A program made the translations under genes and the position numbers. DNA of 6,012 nucleotides from Bacillota bacterium (lineage in GTDB: Bacteria; Armatimonadota; Hebobacteria; Hebobacterales; Hebobacteraceae): positions 1 to 6,012 of the forward strand of contig DAOVEW010000085.1 in assembly GCA_030668755.1 (NCBI GenBank). The letters run 5' to 3'. The notes beneath the pieces were generated by a model that was not told the origin of the DNA, searched no databases, and saw only the letters and a list, made by a program, of their open reading frames with translations. The number at the start of each line of letters is the position of its first letter. Positions within the stretch are counted from its first letter, which is position 1. This document shows positions 1 through 4,654 of the stretch, in pieces.

Positions 1-1184
1 TGCCCGGCCGGGAGGTCGAAAGCCAGGACGATGTCGTCGCCATCCGCAGCCCAGGCGCTGGGTTCGAGCGAGAGGGAATCTGACACTTGCAGCAGCGGCG
101 CGCCGTCGAGCCCCCACCTACCTGGCCGCGCGCCACAGAACCGCAGGGTGAACTTCTCGCAGGAAATGGGAGAGGAAATGCGACAGCCATCCTCGGTGGG
201 TTCGATCCTCACCATCTCCCGGACCATCCAGTAGCGGGCGATTTCGCTGGTCTTCATCCAGATGATGTTGGGCAGGCGATTGACGCGCTCCACGACCGCC
301 TTGAAGATGTCGAAGCCAATCTCCTCACCCTGGAAGTAGAAACCCGGCCAGTGAGACACCATGACCGCGGGGCAGCCGGCGGCGATGACCTGGGGAAGGC
401 GGCCGCCCTTCAGGTCCTCGGTTATCGTGGCATCGGGGGAGTGGATAGCCTCTCGGTTGTTTCCCTCCCAGCCCGCAAAGTAGTCCCCGGTGCAGGGGAG
501 AACTTCACCACATCCCTCGCCCTTTTCTGGATCGACGTGAAAGAGCTTGGGCCAGGGCATACCCTCCTCGTCCACTTCGCAGAAGAAGAAGGGCGTAGCA
601 TTCCCGTTGACCTCCTTCTCCGCCCACAGGGTGGCGGCCGCATAGGCTTCGAGGTCCTTGATGCCGAAGGACCCCGGGCTGGTCACGCCTTCGGCGGCAA
701 TATCTATGTTGTGGAGGATGCGCAGCGCGGCCGCGATGTAGGGCCCCAGTACCTCGGTTGGGATCGGCCGCTCCGCCCATTCGCCCTGCTCCCACTCCTC
801 CGTCATAGTCCAATCGCTCAGATCCACAACCTGACAGTGGGTGATCATCTCCGGGGTGAAGTCGAAGTTGGGCCAGATGATCTCCTTCGCGGCCCTGATC
901 CATTCGTCGAGGTGAGCCTTGGAGAATCCGGGGAGGCCGAGGTCAATGGTCCCGAGCCCTGCGGGCATGGGCACAAGGCTGAACTTCCCTTTCACGCCGT
1001 TCTCGGCGCACCATTGGCCGAATTTGCGCAGGAAGGAGACCGGAATCTCGACCGGTATGTCGGCGGTGGAGCGCTTCTCGCGGAGCTTGATCCAGAAGTG
1101 GCTGAGATTGACGACGGGACAGGAGTCGTCGAGGATCATGCTCACCGGCACGCGGCAGAGGGGGTTCTCGATCTGGACTATCAT
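1..1184 (-). CDS. NodB-like polysaccharide deacetylase family protein, partial (C-terminus beyond window)
   Basis: Read on the minus strand, an open frame runs from an ATG at 1184 to the window edge without a stop: 394 codons, with the C-terminus missing. The start is fixed by a GGAGG Shine-Dalgarno at 1192-1196, 7 nt upstream. The protein looks like a catalytic barrel followed by a beta-rich extension. Asp19-Asp20 in MILDDSCP resembles the first NodB/CE4 motif. VKGKFSLVPMP (about 64-74) looks like a core strand, GVTSPGSFG (about 167-174) like the P-x-Y/F-G motif, and His278 in VSHWPG like the terminal H motif. The helix-strand unit that closes such barrels follows (FKAVVERVNRLPNIIWMKTSEIARYW). 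Beyond residue 330 the sequence turns beta-rich, which could be a carbohydrate-binding or Ig-like module. No signal peptide is seen, suggesting a cytoplasmic role. The motifs diverge from classical CE4 enzymes, so activity and substrate are unknown. CDS very likely; family assignment moderate. Confidence 0.85.
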   Translation of the reverse strand, partial: MIVQIENPLCRVPVSMILDDSCPVVNLSHFWIKLREKRSTADIPVEIPVSFLRKFGQWCAENGVKGKFSLVPMPAGLGTIDLGLPGFSKAHLDEWIRAAKEIIWPNFDFTPEMITHCQVVDLSDWTMTEEWEQGEWAERPIPTEVLGPYIAAALRILHNIDIAAEGVTSPGSFGIKDLEAYAAATLWAEKEVNGNATPFFFCEVDEEGMPWPKLFHVDPEKGEGCGEVLPCTGDYFAGWEGNNREAIHSPDATITEDLKGGRLPQVIAAGCPAVMVSHWPGFYFQGEEIGFDIFKAVVERVNRLPNIIWMKTSEIARYWMVREMVRIEPTEDGCRISSPISCEKFTLRFCGARPGRWGLDGAPLLQVSDSLSLEPSAWAADGDDIVLAFDLPAG

Positions 1185-1191
1185 CGCGCTG

Positions 1192-1196
1192 CCTCC
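1192..1196 (-). promoter_or_regulatory. Shine-Dalgarno site of the deacetylase-like gene
   Basis: On the minus strand this reads GGAGG, 7 nt before the ATG at 1184. It decides the start of the partial gene and supports minus-strand coding against the long plus-strand open frame that overlaps it. Confidence 0.8.
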
Positions 1197-1238
1197 AGAG
1201 TGGCGTTGTGGGAGCCCGGTCCTCCGGGCGATATCAAC

Positions 1239-1313
1239 GGGGCAGGAGATACGTGGCTAGGTCCTTCGGACCGCCACCCCGGTCGTCTGAGGCGACCTAG
1301 GGGCTCCTGCCCC
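1239..1313. repeat. Long inverted repeat (GGGGCAGGAG / CTCCTGCCCC) enclosing a structured element
   Basis: GGGGCAGGAG at 1239-1248 is perfectly complementary to CTCCTGCCCC at 1304-1313. The enclosed sequence holds copy 1 of the branched element, so the whole can fold as a stem closing a multibranch junction. The same decamer recurs at 3897-3906 in another hairpin, which points to a dispersed repeat family in this genome. It lies between the deacetylase-like gene and the SRP RNA and does not look coding. Confidence 0.6.
1253..1305 (+). repeat. Branched structured repeat, copy 1
   Basis: The order is GTGG, CTAGG, hairpin 1 (GGTCC at 1260-1264 with GGACC at 1268-1272, loop TTC), linker CGCCACCCC (1273-1280 region), hairpin 2 (GGTCG at 1281-1285 with CGACC at 1293-1297), then CCTAGGGGCT. 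CTAGG and CCTAG can close the junction, and GTGG can pair with CCAC in the linker. A second copy sits on the opposite strand at 1413-1468. It has the same single-stranded parts but different, still complementary, stems. I do not recognise the family. Confidence 0.6.
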
Positions 1314-1318
1314 ACAGG

Positions 1319-1354
1319 GGCCGTAGGGCAGGCCTCCGGGCCTGCCCTACGGCC
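1319..1354. repeat. Perfect 16-bp palindromic hairpin
   Basis: GGCCGTAGGGCAGGCC at 1319-1334 is followed by the loop TCCG and by its exact complement at 1339-1354. This is an unusually strong stem with no U-tract on either side, so it resembles a REP/palindromic intergenic repeat more than a standard terminator. It could still stop transcription arriving from the SRP RNA on the minus strand. Confidence 0.65.
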
Positions 1355-1412
1355 AATCATGTGATCGTGCACCCGCCGTCGAACGCATCGCCCGGGCGGA
1401 ATGAGCGCAGCC

Positions 1413-1468
1413 AGCCCCTAGGCCCTTTCGGGCCGGGGTGGCGGCCCGCCAGTGGCGGGCCTAGCCAC
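1413..1468 (-). repeat. Branched structured repeat, copy 2 (at the SRP RNA 3' end)
   Basis: On the minus strand from 1468 this reads GTGGCTAGG, a hairpin (GGCCCGCCA / TGGCGGGCC type, about 1444-1462), the linker CGCCACCCC, a second hairpin (GGCCC-GAAA-GGGCC, about 1421-1434), then CCTAGGGGCT. The unpaired parts match copy 1 (1253-1305), while both stems differ and keep pairing. Its first nine bases overlap the expected 3' end of the SRP RNA. The hairpins could serve as 3' processing or termination signals for that RNA. Confidence 0.6.
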
Positions 1469-1680
1469 TCGGGCCGGACAGTCTGCGGCACGCGGGCTCG
1501 CTTGCTTACCGCAGCTTCCTTCCGGACCTGACGGGGTTCACAAGTCGCCCGCTGCACAGGGCCCGGCCGTCAACACCGCTTACGCTCCCCAGGCCCCAAA
1601 CGACACGCCCTCGGGCGGGAATTCGACCCCGCTATAGCGGATTGCGGGTTCAGGGCACCGCTAGCTCCCCGTCTAGCACG
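1458..1680 (-). ncRNA. ffs: Signal recognition particle RNA, large bacterial type (Alu + S domain)
   Basis: The minus strand carries the hallmark of the SRP S domain: GTCAGGTCCGGAAGGAAGC at 1514-1532, with the GGAA tetraloop at 1520-1523 and the asymmetric/symmetric loops that bind the M domain of Ffh. CTTG/CAAG and CGGGC/GCCCG pairs extend this helix, and GGCCGG/CCGGCC pairs lie farther out. Upstream, about 1627-1670, is the Alu-domain pattern (GGGGAGCTAGCGGTGCCC, then CCGCTATAGCGGGG). The small gamma-proteobacterial 4.5S RNA lacks this domain. Ends are approximate: the 5' end near GTGCTAG (1673-1679), the 3' end near GAGTGGCTAGGC (about 1459). With Ffh the RNA directs co-translational membrane targeting, and the Alu domain is linked to elongation delay. 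No clear sigma-70 promoter sits just upstream, and a 28-bp copy of the 5' end lies at 3930-3957. Confidence 0.93.
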
Positions 1681-1687
1681 ATCACAT
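1660..1687. repeat. Direct repeat A (SRP RNA 5' end, proximal copy)
   Basis: This 28-bp stretch covers the first roughly 20 nt of the SRP RNA plus a few upstream bases. It matches 3930-3957 in the same orientation at 27 of 28 positions. Weaker similarity continues past 1687 (TGGGACCAATGTGAT against TGGACACATGTGAT on the minus strand). The two copies bound a 2.2-kb gene cassette, as target duplications or attachment sites would. Confidence 0.75.
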
Positions 1688-1704
1688 TGGTCCCACTCTG
1701 TAAC

Positions 1705-2148
1705 TCACGGCGCAGCCGACTTGGGTCCTGGCTCGATCAGGACTGTACCACTTGAGGCCTCGAGCATCAGGTGAAGATCGTTGAGGATGTCGCGCCCAAG
1801 GAGCACATCCGGGTTCAGCGGCATAACGACAGCTCCTACCACCCTCTCAACCGCCCCCTTGATCCGTACTCTCACCGCGCATACCGGGTAACGGGGCGGC
1901 TTCTCCCCCGGTCGCAGGGGGAAGGTCACAACCTCACGCTCATCGGTTGGCACTAAGTCGAGTGTCTCGCGAAGAGTCTCGGACAGGACGGTCGGACCGC
2001 TTCCCGTGTCTATTACCGCCCATGTCTTCGCACCCCGCGCCGACTGGTCTTGGGGCCTTGAGAGGGAAACGTCCACGACGGGCAAGTCCGGGTCTGTCGG
2101 TGCATCCGGGAAGTGCTTGCACGATGGCTCGTAGCGGCCGCTTTTCAA
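1705..2148 (-). CDS. Retropepsin-like aspartic protease family protein
   Basis: This 147-residue protein has the single-domain architecture of bacterial clan AA, retroviral-type aspartic proteases, which act as homodimers with one catalytic Asp per subunit. The catalytic loop is AVIDTGSGPTVLS, with Asp47-Thr48-Gly49-Ser50. The second family signature is VLLGRDIL at about 115-122, the hydrophobic-Gly motif just before the C-terminal helix, and a final strand (TVLIEP) ends the domain. A first strand, LPVVDVSL (22-29), precedes the active site. No signal peptide or membrane segment is seen, so it is probably cytoplasmic. The start is a TTG at 2148 overlapping the stop of the upstream gene (TTGA); no strong Shine-Dalgarno is seen, so translation probably depends on coupling. 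It is the last gene of the operon and ends about 25 bp before the SRP RNA. The substrate is unknown; neighbouring operon proteins are candidates only by position. Confidence 0.88.
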   Translation of the reverse strand: MKSGRYEPSCKHFPDAPTDPDLPVVDVSLSRPQDQSARGAKTWAVIDTGSGPTVLSETLRETLDLVPTDEREVVTFPLRPGEKPPRYPVCAVRVRIKGAVERVVGAVVMPLNPDVLLGRDILNDLHLMLEASSGTVLIEPGPKSAAP

Positions 2149-2861
2149 CGTGGCGTCGCTCTCACGAGGCCTGATCGGACGACAGCTCTGTCCGATTCGC
2201 GAGTGGCTCGAATCAGTAGCACTACGCGGCGTCCCAGCCGTGCGAAGACGCGCTCAGCGAGACGCCCATAGTCGCCATCGCTATCGATCACATTACCGTT
2301 GACAACCGCAACGTACCGGCCTTCGTAGCGGCTGAGAATCTCCTGTTTGTGCCGTTCATACGCATCGCGCTCAGCCCGGATCTGCCGCACAGCCCGGTCC
2401 CAGTCCAGAGGCTGCGGCGACGGCTCGGGCTCGACTTCAGCCCTCACGCCCATCGCAGACGTCGCCTGTACATGCATCCACGCCCGAGACCCCTCCAGAA
2501 TCCTGCCTGGAAGGGCTAGAACCCAAGGTCTCTCGTGAGCCGGCATGACATGAAGCGCGTCTTCAGGTAGGTTCCACTCCTCGCCAAGCTCATAAGTGAC
2601 GGAACGCACCGACGCGGCTAAACCTTGCTCTAGCGCGAGGGACTGAGGTTCGAGCAGCAAGGATTCGAAGTCGTGTGCTGGGCGCACCCACGCCGCAGGG
2701 TTGCGCTTGGCTCTTGCGAAGACGTAGTAATCTTGTTCTTCCGGCGTCTCGTCGTGAAAGCCAGAAAGTGAACCTGCGAATGGAACCACGTCTAGCAACC
2801 CGACGCGGCCGCGCTCGCGTTCATGACGCTTCGCAGACGCCAACTTGTCTACGACGTACAT
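2145..2861 (-). CDS. Hypothetical protein with DUF5678-like C-terminal domain
   Basis: The frame could be extended upstream, but the ATG at 2861 is preferred. It overlaps the stop of the preceding gene (TGATG) and has GAGG at 2870-2873, 8 nt upstream. The product is 238 residues. Residues 1-130 are not recognised; they contain Tyr/Trp-rich stretches (DYYVFARAKRNPAAWVRP, EEWNLPEDALHV) but no transmembrane segment. Residues about 140-155 form a Pro/Glu linker (VEPEPSPQP). A charged helix follows (AVRQIRAERDAYERHKQEILSRY), then the strand YEGRYVAVVNGNVIDSDGDYGRLAERVFARLGRRVVLLIR (about 179-217), which resembles DUF5678, a small domain of unknown function. As I recall, that domain is often encoded next to retropepsin-like proteases, which fits the next gene here. 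Function unknown; it could be a partner or substrate of the protease. Confidence 0.82.
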   Translation of the reverse strand: MYVVDKLASAKRHERERGRVGLLDVVPFAGSLSGFHDETPEEQDYYVFARAKRNPAAWVRPAHDFESLLLEPQSLALEQGLAASVRSVTYELGEEWNLPEDALHVMPAHERPWVLALPGRILEGSRAWMHVQATSAMGVRAEVEPEPSPQPLDWDRAVRQIRAERDAYERHKQEILSRYEGRYVAVVNGNVIDSDGDYGRLAERVFARLGRRVVLLIRATRESDRAVVRSGLVRATPR

Positions 2862-3595
2862 CACGTGGACCTCTTCCTGCGCCCTCGCCGGCTGCCGGCG
2901 CCTGTGGCGCCAGAGTCTTTCACTATTCTCTCCAGACGCTTCGCGACCTTCTCGAGCGTCGCCGCAAGATTCTTCAAGGTGGGTAGCGGCGCCTGAAACG
3001 TCGTTGCGGTACGGCGTCCCGCGAAGTCTCGCGTCTCCAATCCAACTATGGCGATTGGAACCCACGCCGCCACATCCGATTCGTCCCTAGCTGCCGACGC
3101 CCTTTCAGGTCCCAGTACGTCCTCCGCCCCAATCGGTTCGGAGAATATCGCCCTGAGTTGGCACGTAGCCGAGAAGTCGGTGATCGTTGGCAGACCCTCA
3201 TACGCAGCCGCAAGCTCGCGGTCCGCCGTGGCGATCTCGCTGGCATGTGGGCGGATTGTCTCAAGCACCTGCGGCAGCCGCTGGGCGTCCTGCTCACTCA
3301 ACCCCGCTAGCTGCAGGTCATGCGCCAAATCAGCGTTCGTCGTGTCGTACCTGTCCAGGCATCCCGCAAGGAACCTGACCGCGTTTACTATATGTATACC
3401 CTCCTGGGGGCCCAGACCTAACTGCTCTGCAAGCTGCCCTAGCTCCGGCCCCGTGAAGATGCCGTGGCGGGCTCCGCGGGCTAGGTCCACGGCTCGCGAG
3501 ATCCGATCAGGCTCCAGTTCTACGAGCTGGCGTACGCGGCCGACTGCGCTGGTGCCAGGAACGTCCGTACTGCGCAACACCTTGAAACCAGGCAT
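2861..3595 (-). CDS. Hypothetical protein, first gene of the protease operon
   Basis: This 244-residue protein starts at an ATG (3593-3595) with GGAG at 3603-3606, 7 nt upstream, and ends in TGATG overlapping the next gene. I do not recognise the family. Residues about 17-130 look all-helical (ISRAVDLARGARHG, GPELGQLAEQLGL, IVNAVRFLAGCLDRY, LPQVLETIRPHASEIATADREL). Residues 138-225 look like three strands and a long helix (FSATCQLRAIFSE, WVPIAIVGLETR, TATTFQAPLPTLKNLAATLEKVAKRLERI). The tail is basic and probably disordered (GSRRGRRKRST), possibly nucleic-acid binding. There is no signal peptide, membrane segment or catalytic signature. The helical N-part plus beta-beta-beta-alpha end loosely recalls the COMM-domain plan, but this is only a secondary-structure impression. 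Operon position suggests a role shared with the DUF5678-like protein and the protease. Confidence 0.82.
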   Translation of the reverse strand: MPGFKVLRSTDVPGTSAVGRVRQLVELEPDRISRAVDLARGARHGIFTGPELGQLAEQLGLGPQEGIHIVNAVRFLAGCLDRYDTTNADLAHDLQLAGLSEQDAQRLPQVLETIRPHASEIATADRELAAAYEGLPTITDFSATCQLRAIFSEPIGAEDVLGPERASAARDESDVAAWVPIAIVGLETRDFAGRRTATTFQAPLPTLKNLAATLEKVAKRLERIVKDSGATGAGSRRGRRKRST

Positions 3596-3753
3596 AGTGG
3601 CGCTCCGTTATCGGGATTAGACGCGATGGCAGGAGGACACCGAGTACGGCTTTGGCGGCCTTGGCCATGGCCTGCGAGGACTCCAGACAGAACTGACACC
3701 TGTGACACTCAGGAAGCCCACGCTCCCCCCTGTAGAGTCGTCGGTCGTTCGAA
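3596..3753 (-). promoter_or_regulatory. Long 5' leader of the protease operon
   Basis: About 158 nt separate the predicted transcription start from the first ATG at 3595. The leader holds a short overlapping frame starting at an ATG (3668) that runs to a stop at 3507-3509, in a different frame from the first gene. I see no riboswitch that I recognise and no obvious terminator. The length leaves room for post-transcriptional control, but nothing in the sequence demands it. Confidence 0.3.
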
Positions 3754-3760
3754 TCGAGAC

Positions 3761-3788
3761 TTTATAGGATTGTACCACAGGTTGTCAA
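3761..3788 (-). promoter_or_regulatory. Sigma-70-type promoter of the protease operon
   Basis: The minus strand reads TTGACA (3783-3788), a 16-bp spacer (3767-3782) and TATAAA (3761-3766). The -35 is consensus and the -10 has one mismatch. It faces the three-gene operon, with a predicted start near 3753. A second -10-like TACAAT lies inside the spacer. This is the strongest promoter seen in the window. Confidence 0.7.
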
Positions 3789-3809
3789 GCACTCGCGTGG
3801 CGGAGTTGT

Positions 3810-3824
3810 GCCCGCTGGGCGGGC
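3810..3824. repeat. Small GC hairpin upstream of the operon promoter
   Basis: GCCCGC (3810-3815) pairs perfectly with GCGGGC (3819-3824) around a 3-nt loop. It lies just upstream of the -35 box, between the promoter and direct repeat C. It has no U-tract, so it is not a convincing terminator; an operator-like site or chance in GC-rich DNA is possible. Confidence 0.3.
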
Positions 3825-3840
3825 CAAGCAGGCATTGTAG

Positions 3841-3859
3841 CCCGTCGAGCACGATCACA
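3841..3859. repeat. Direct repeat C (third, partial copy)
   Basis: CCCGTCGAGCACGATCACA matches repeats A (1668-1686) and B (3938-3956) at 18 of 19 positions, in the same orientation, and lies 97 bp from B. It shows that the repeated unit occurs inside the cassette edge as well as at its two ends. Confidence 0.55.
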
Positions 3860-3897
3860 AAAGCTGCCATTACGCAATTATAGCACCACAACCCCTG

Positions 3898-3920
3898 GGG
3901 CAGGAGGCAAGCTCCTGCCC
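3898..3920. repeat. Palindromic hairpin, GGGCAGGAG family
   Basis: GGGCAGGAG (3898-3906) pairs with CTCCTGCCC (3912-3920) around the loop GCAAG. The arm is shared with the inverted repeat at 1239-1313, so this is another member of the same palindromic family. It sits about 75 bp beyond the lipoprotein stop on the minus strand and could attenuate read-through into the cassette, though no U-tract follows. Confidence 0.5.
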
Positions 3921-3929
3921 AACACAAGA

Positions 3930-3957
3930 GCTAGCTTCCCGTCTAGCACGATCACAT
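3930..3957. repeat. Direct repeat B (SRP RNA 5' end, distal copy)
   Basis: This is identical to 1660-1687 at 27 of 28 positions and in the same orientation. It reproduces the SRP RNA 5' terminal bases (GTGCTAGACGGG on the minus strand) with no SRP RNA body behind them. It lies 36 bp past the lipoprotein stop. If the cassette is an insertion, this copy marks the original upstream junction of the SRP RNA gene. Confidence 0.75.
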
Positions 3958-3993
3958 GTGTCCAGTGCAATCATGGCATGCAGCGCGGTCTCC

Positions 3994-4551
3994 TCAGTCG
4001 CTCTTCGGCATGCGACTGAGAGTGATAGCGGTCTCCTTGTCCGCGCTGTCGCGAGATATCACCACCATTTTCCGGTACCCGTCCTCCTCCCACGTCATCT
4101 GGAACATCTTGATCTCAGGCGTCTCGACCAAAGCCCCGACCTCGGCGTCGGGACGCTTCTCCCGGTAGAAGGTTTTGACCTTCTCGAACGAGTCGGCCGT
4201 CGTCAGATGCACCTGGGAGAAGGACTGCTCCTGCTCTTCTTCGTCGGTCCATCGGGCGCTATGCTCCGCCTGCGCGCCGGGGTAGAGGGGAATGCCGACG
4301 TCCTCCTCGCTCACCTCGGGGCCGAGGGAGAACTCCCCTTTCCCCTTCTCGGTGGTCACCGTGCCGCCGCCCTCGTCGCCCTCCATCTCGAATTTCCCCT
4401 CTTCGGTCTCGACGGTGACCTTCGTTTCGCCGCCCTTCTCCTCGACCGTCACCTGCCCCTCGGGGGTCATGTAGGTCTTCTTGCTGCCACACCCAGCGGC
4501 TGCGATGAGGACAAGGGCCCCGCCCAACAGCCACACCATTGTGCTGCGCAT
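3994..4551 (-). CDS. Small secreted lipoprotein of unknown function
   Basis: The frame is open farther upstream, but the ATG at 4551 is chosen because GGAGG (4557-4561) stands just before it and it opens directly onto a signal peptide. The product is 185 residues. Residues 1-20 are MRST, then a hydrophobic core (MVWLLGGALVLIAAAG), with the lipobox A-A-G-Cys21; Cys21 would be lipidated and the protein anchored in a membrane by SPase II processing. After that comes a repetitive, acidic, Thr/Val-rich beta region (about 27-75: VTVEEKGGETKVTVETEEGKF and following). Next is DVGIPLYPGAQ (84-94), a motif I have seen in similar small bacterial lipoproteins, and a C-terminal alpha/beta domain with a helix TADSFEKVKTFYREKR. 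There are no catalytic motifs. It is downstream of the truncated dehydrogenase on the same strand, with a 103-bp gap, so possibly co-transcribed. Confidence 0.9.
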   Translation of the reverse strand: MRSTMVWLLGGALVLIAAAGCGSKKTYMTPEGQVTVEEKGGETKVTVETEEGKFEMEGDEGGGTVTTEKGKGEFSLGPEVSEEDVGIPLYPGAQAEHSARWTDEEEQEQSFSQVHLTTADSFEKVKTFYREKRPDAEVGALVETPEIKMFQMTWEEDGYRKMVVISRDSADKETAITLSRMPKSD

Positions 4552-4564
4552 AGCATCCTCCCGG

Positions 4565-4583
4565 CCGGGCCCCCGCGGCCCGG
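4565..4583. repeat. GC hairpin in the leader of the lipoprotein gene
   Basis: CCGGGCC (4565-4571) pairs with GGCCCGG (4577-4583) a few bases upstream of the lipoprotein Shine-Dalgarno (4557-4561). It could be the terminator remnant of the upstream dehydrogenase fragment or could reduce access to the ribosome site. There is no U-tract. Confidence 0.3.
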
Positions 4584-4654
4584 ATCGTGCCCAAGTCACT
4601 GTGGTTAAGGGTTTCGGTGAGCGGCGCGGCTTTCCCCTCCGGTGGTGTTCGGGT

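Larger units (their letters stand above)
1661..3957. mobile_element. Putative inserted cassette at the SRP RNA 5' end (no integrase seen)
   Basis: A segment of about 2.27 kb is bounded by the 28-bp direct repeats at 1660-1687 and 3930-3957. It holds a self-contained minus-strand operon of three accessory-type genes with its own promoter. By eye it is less GC-rich, and its codon choice less strict, than the flanking deacetylase-like, lipoprotein and isomerase genes. No transposase, recombinase or terminal inverted repeat is present, so it may be a passive or non-autonomous element, or a duplication formed by recombination. The boundaries are inferred from the repeats alone. Confidence 0.4.

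Noticed and set aside
422..903. Minus-strand frames inside the deacetylase-like gene (422-643 and 505-903)
   Set aside because: They are in other frames of the same strand as the real gene and have the biased composition of shadows.
1319..1354. The 16-bp hairpin as a standard intrinsic terminator
   Set aside because: No run of T follows the stem on either strand, so it is listed as a palindromic repeat only.
87..1364. A 425-codon plus-strand open frame
   Set aside because: It lies antisense to the deacetylase-like gene, which has a strong ribosome site, family-like motifs and normal composition. The plus-strand product is low-complexity Gly/Pro/Arg/His-rich and matches nothing I know; long antisense frames are common in GC-rich genes.
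1185..1460. A CRISPR array in the repeat-rich non-coding stretch
   Set aside because: The repeats are inverted and unequal, with no regular direct repeat-spacer periodicity.
2862..3065. N-terminal extension of the DUF5678-like protein to an ATG at 3065
   Set aside because: The extension lies entirely inside the coding region of the upstream gene and is Arg/Glu-rich as expected of an out-of-frame read. The ATG at 2861 has a ribosome site and the coupled TGATG junction.
3048..3620. A 190-codon plus-strand frame
   Set aside because: It is antisense to the first gene of the protease operon; Ser/Ala/Pro-rich composition and no recognisable motif.
3709..3927. A 72-codon minus-strand frame containing repeat C
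   Set aside because: It overlaps the operon promoter, the hairpins and the repeats, has no clear ribosome site, and its product is not recognised. The VIVLDG coincidence with repeats A and B is better explained by shared DNA.
3958..4608. A 216-codon plus-strand frame
   Set aside because: It is antisense to the lipoprotein gene, whose signal peptide, lipobox and ribosome site are clear.
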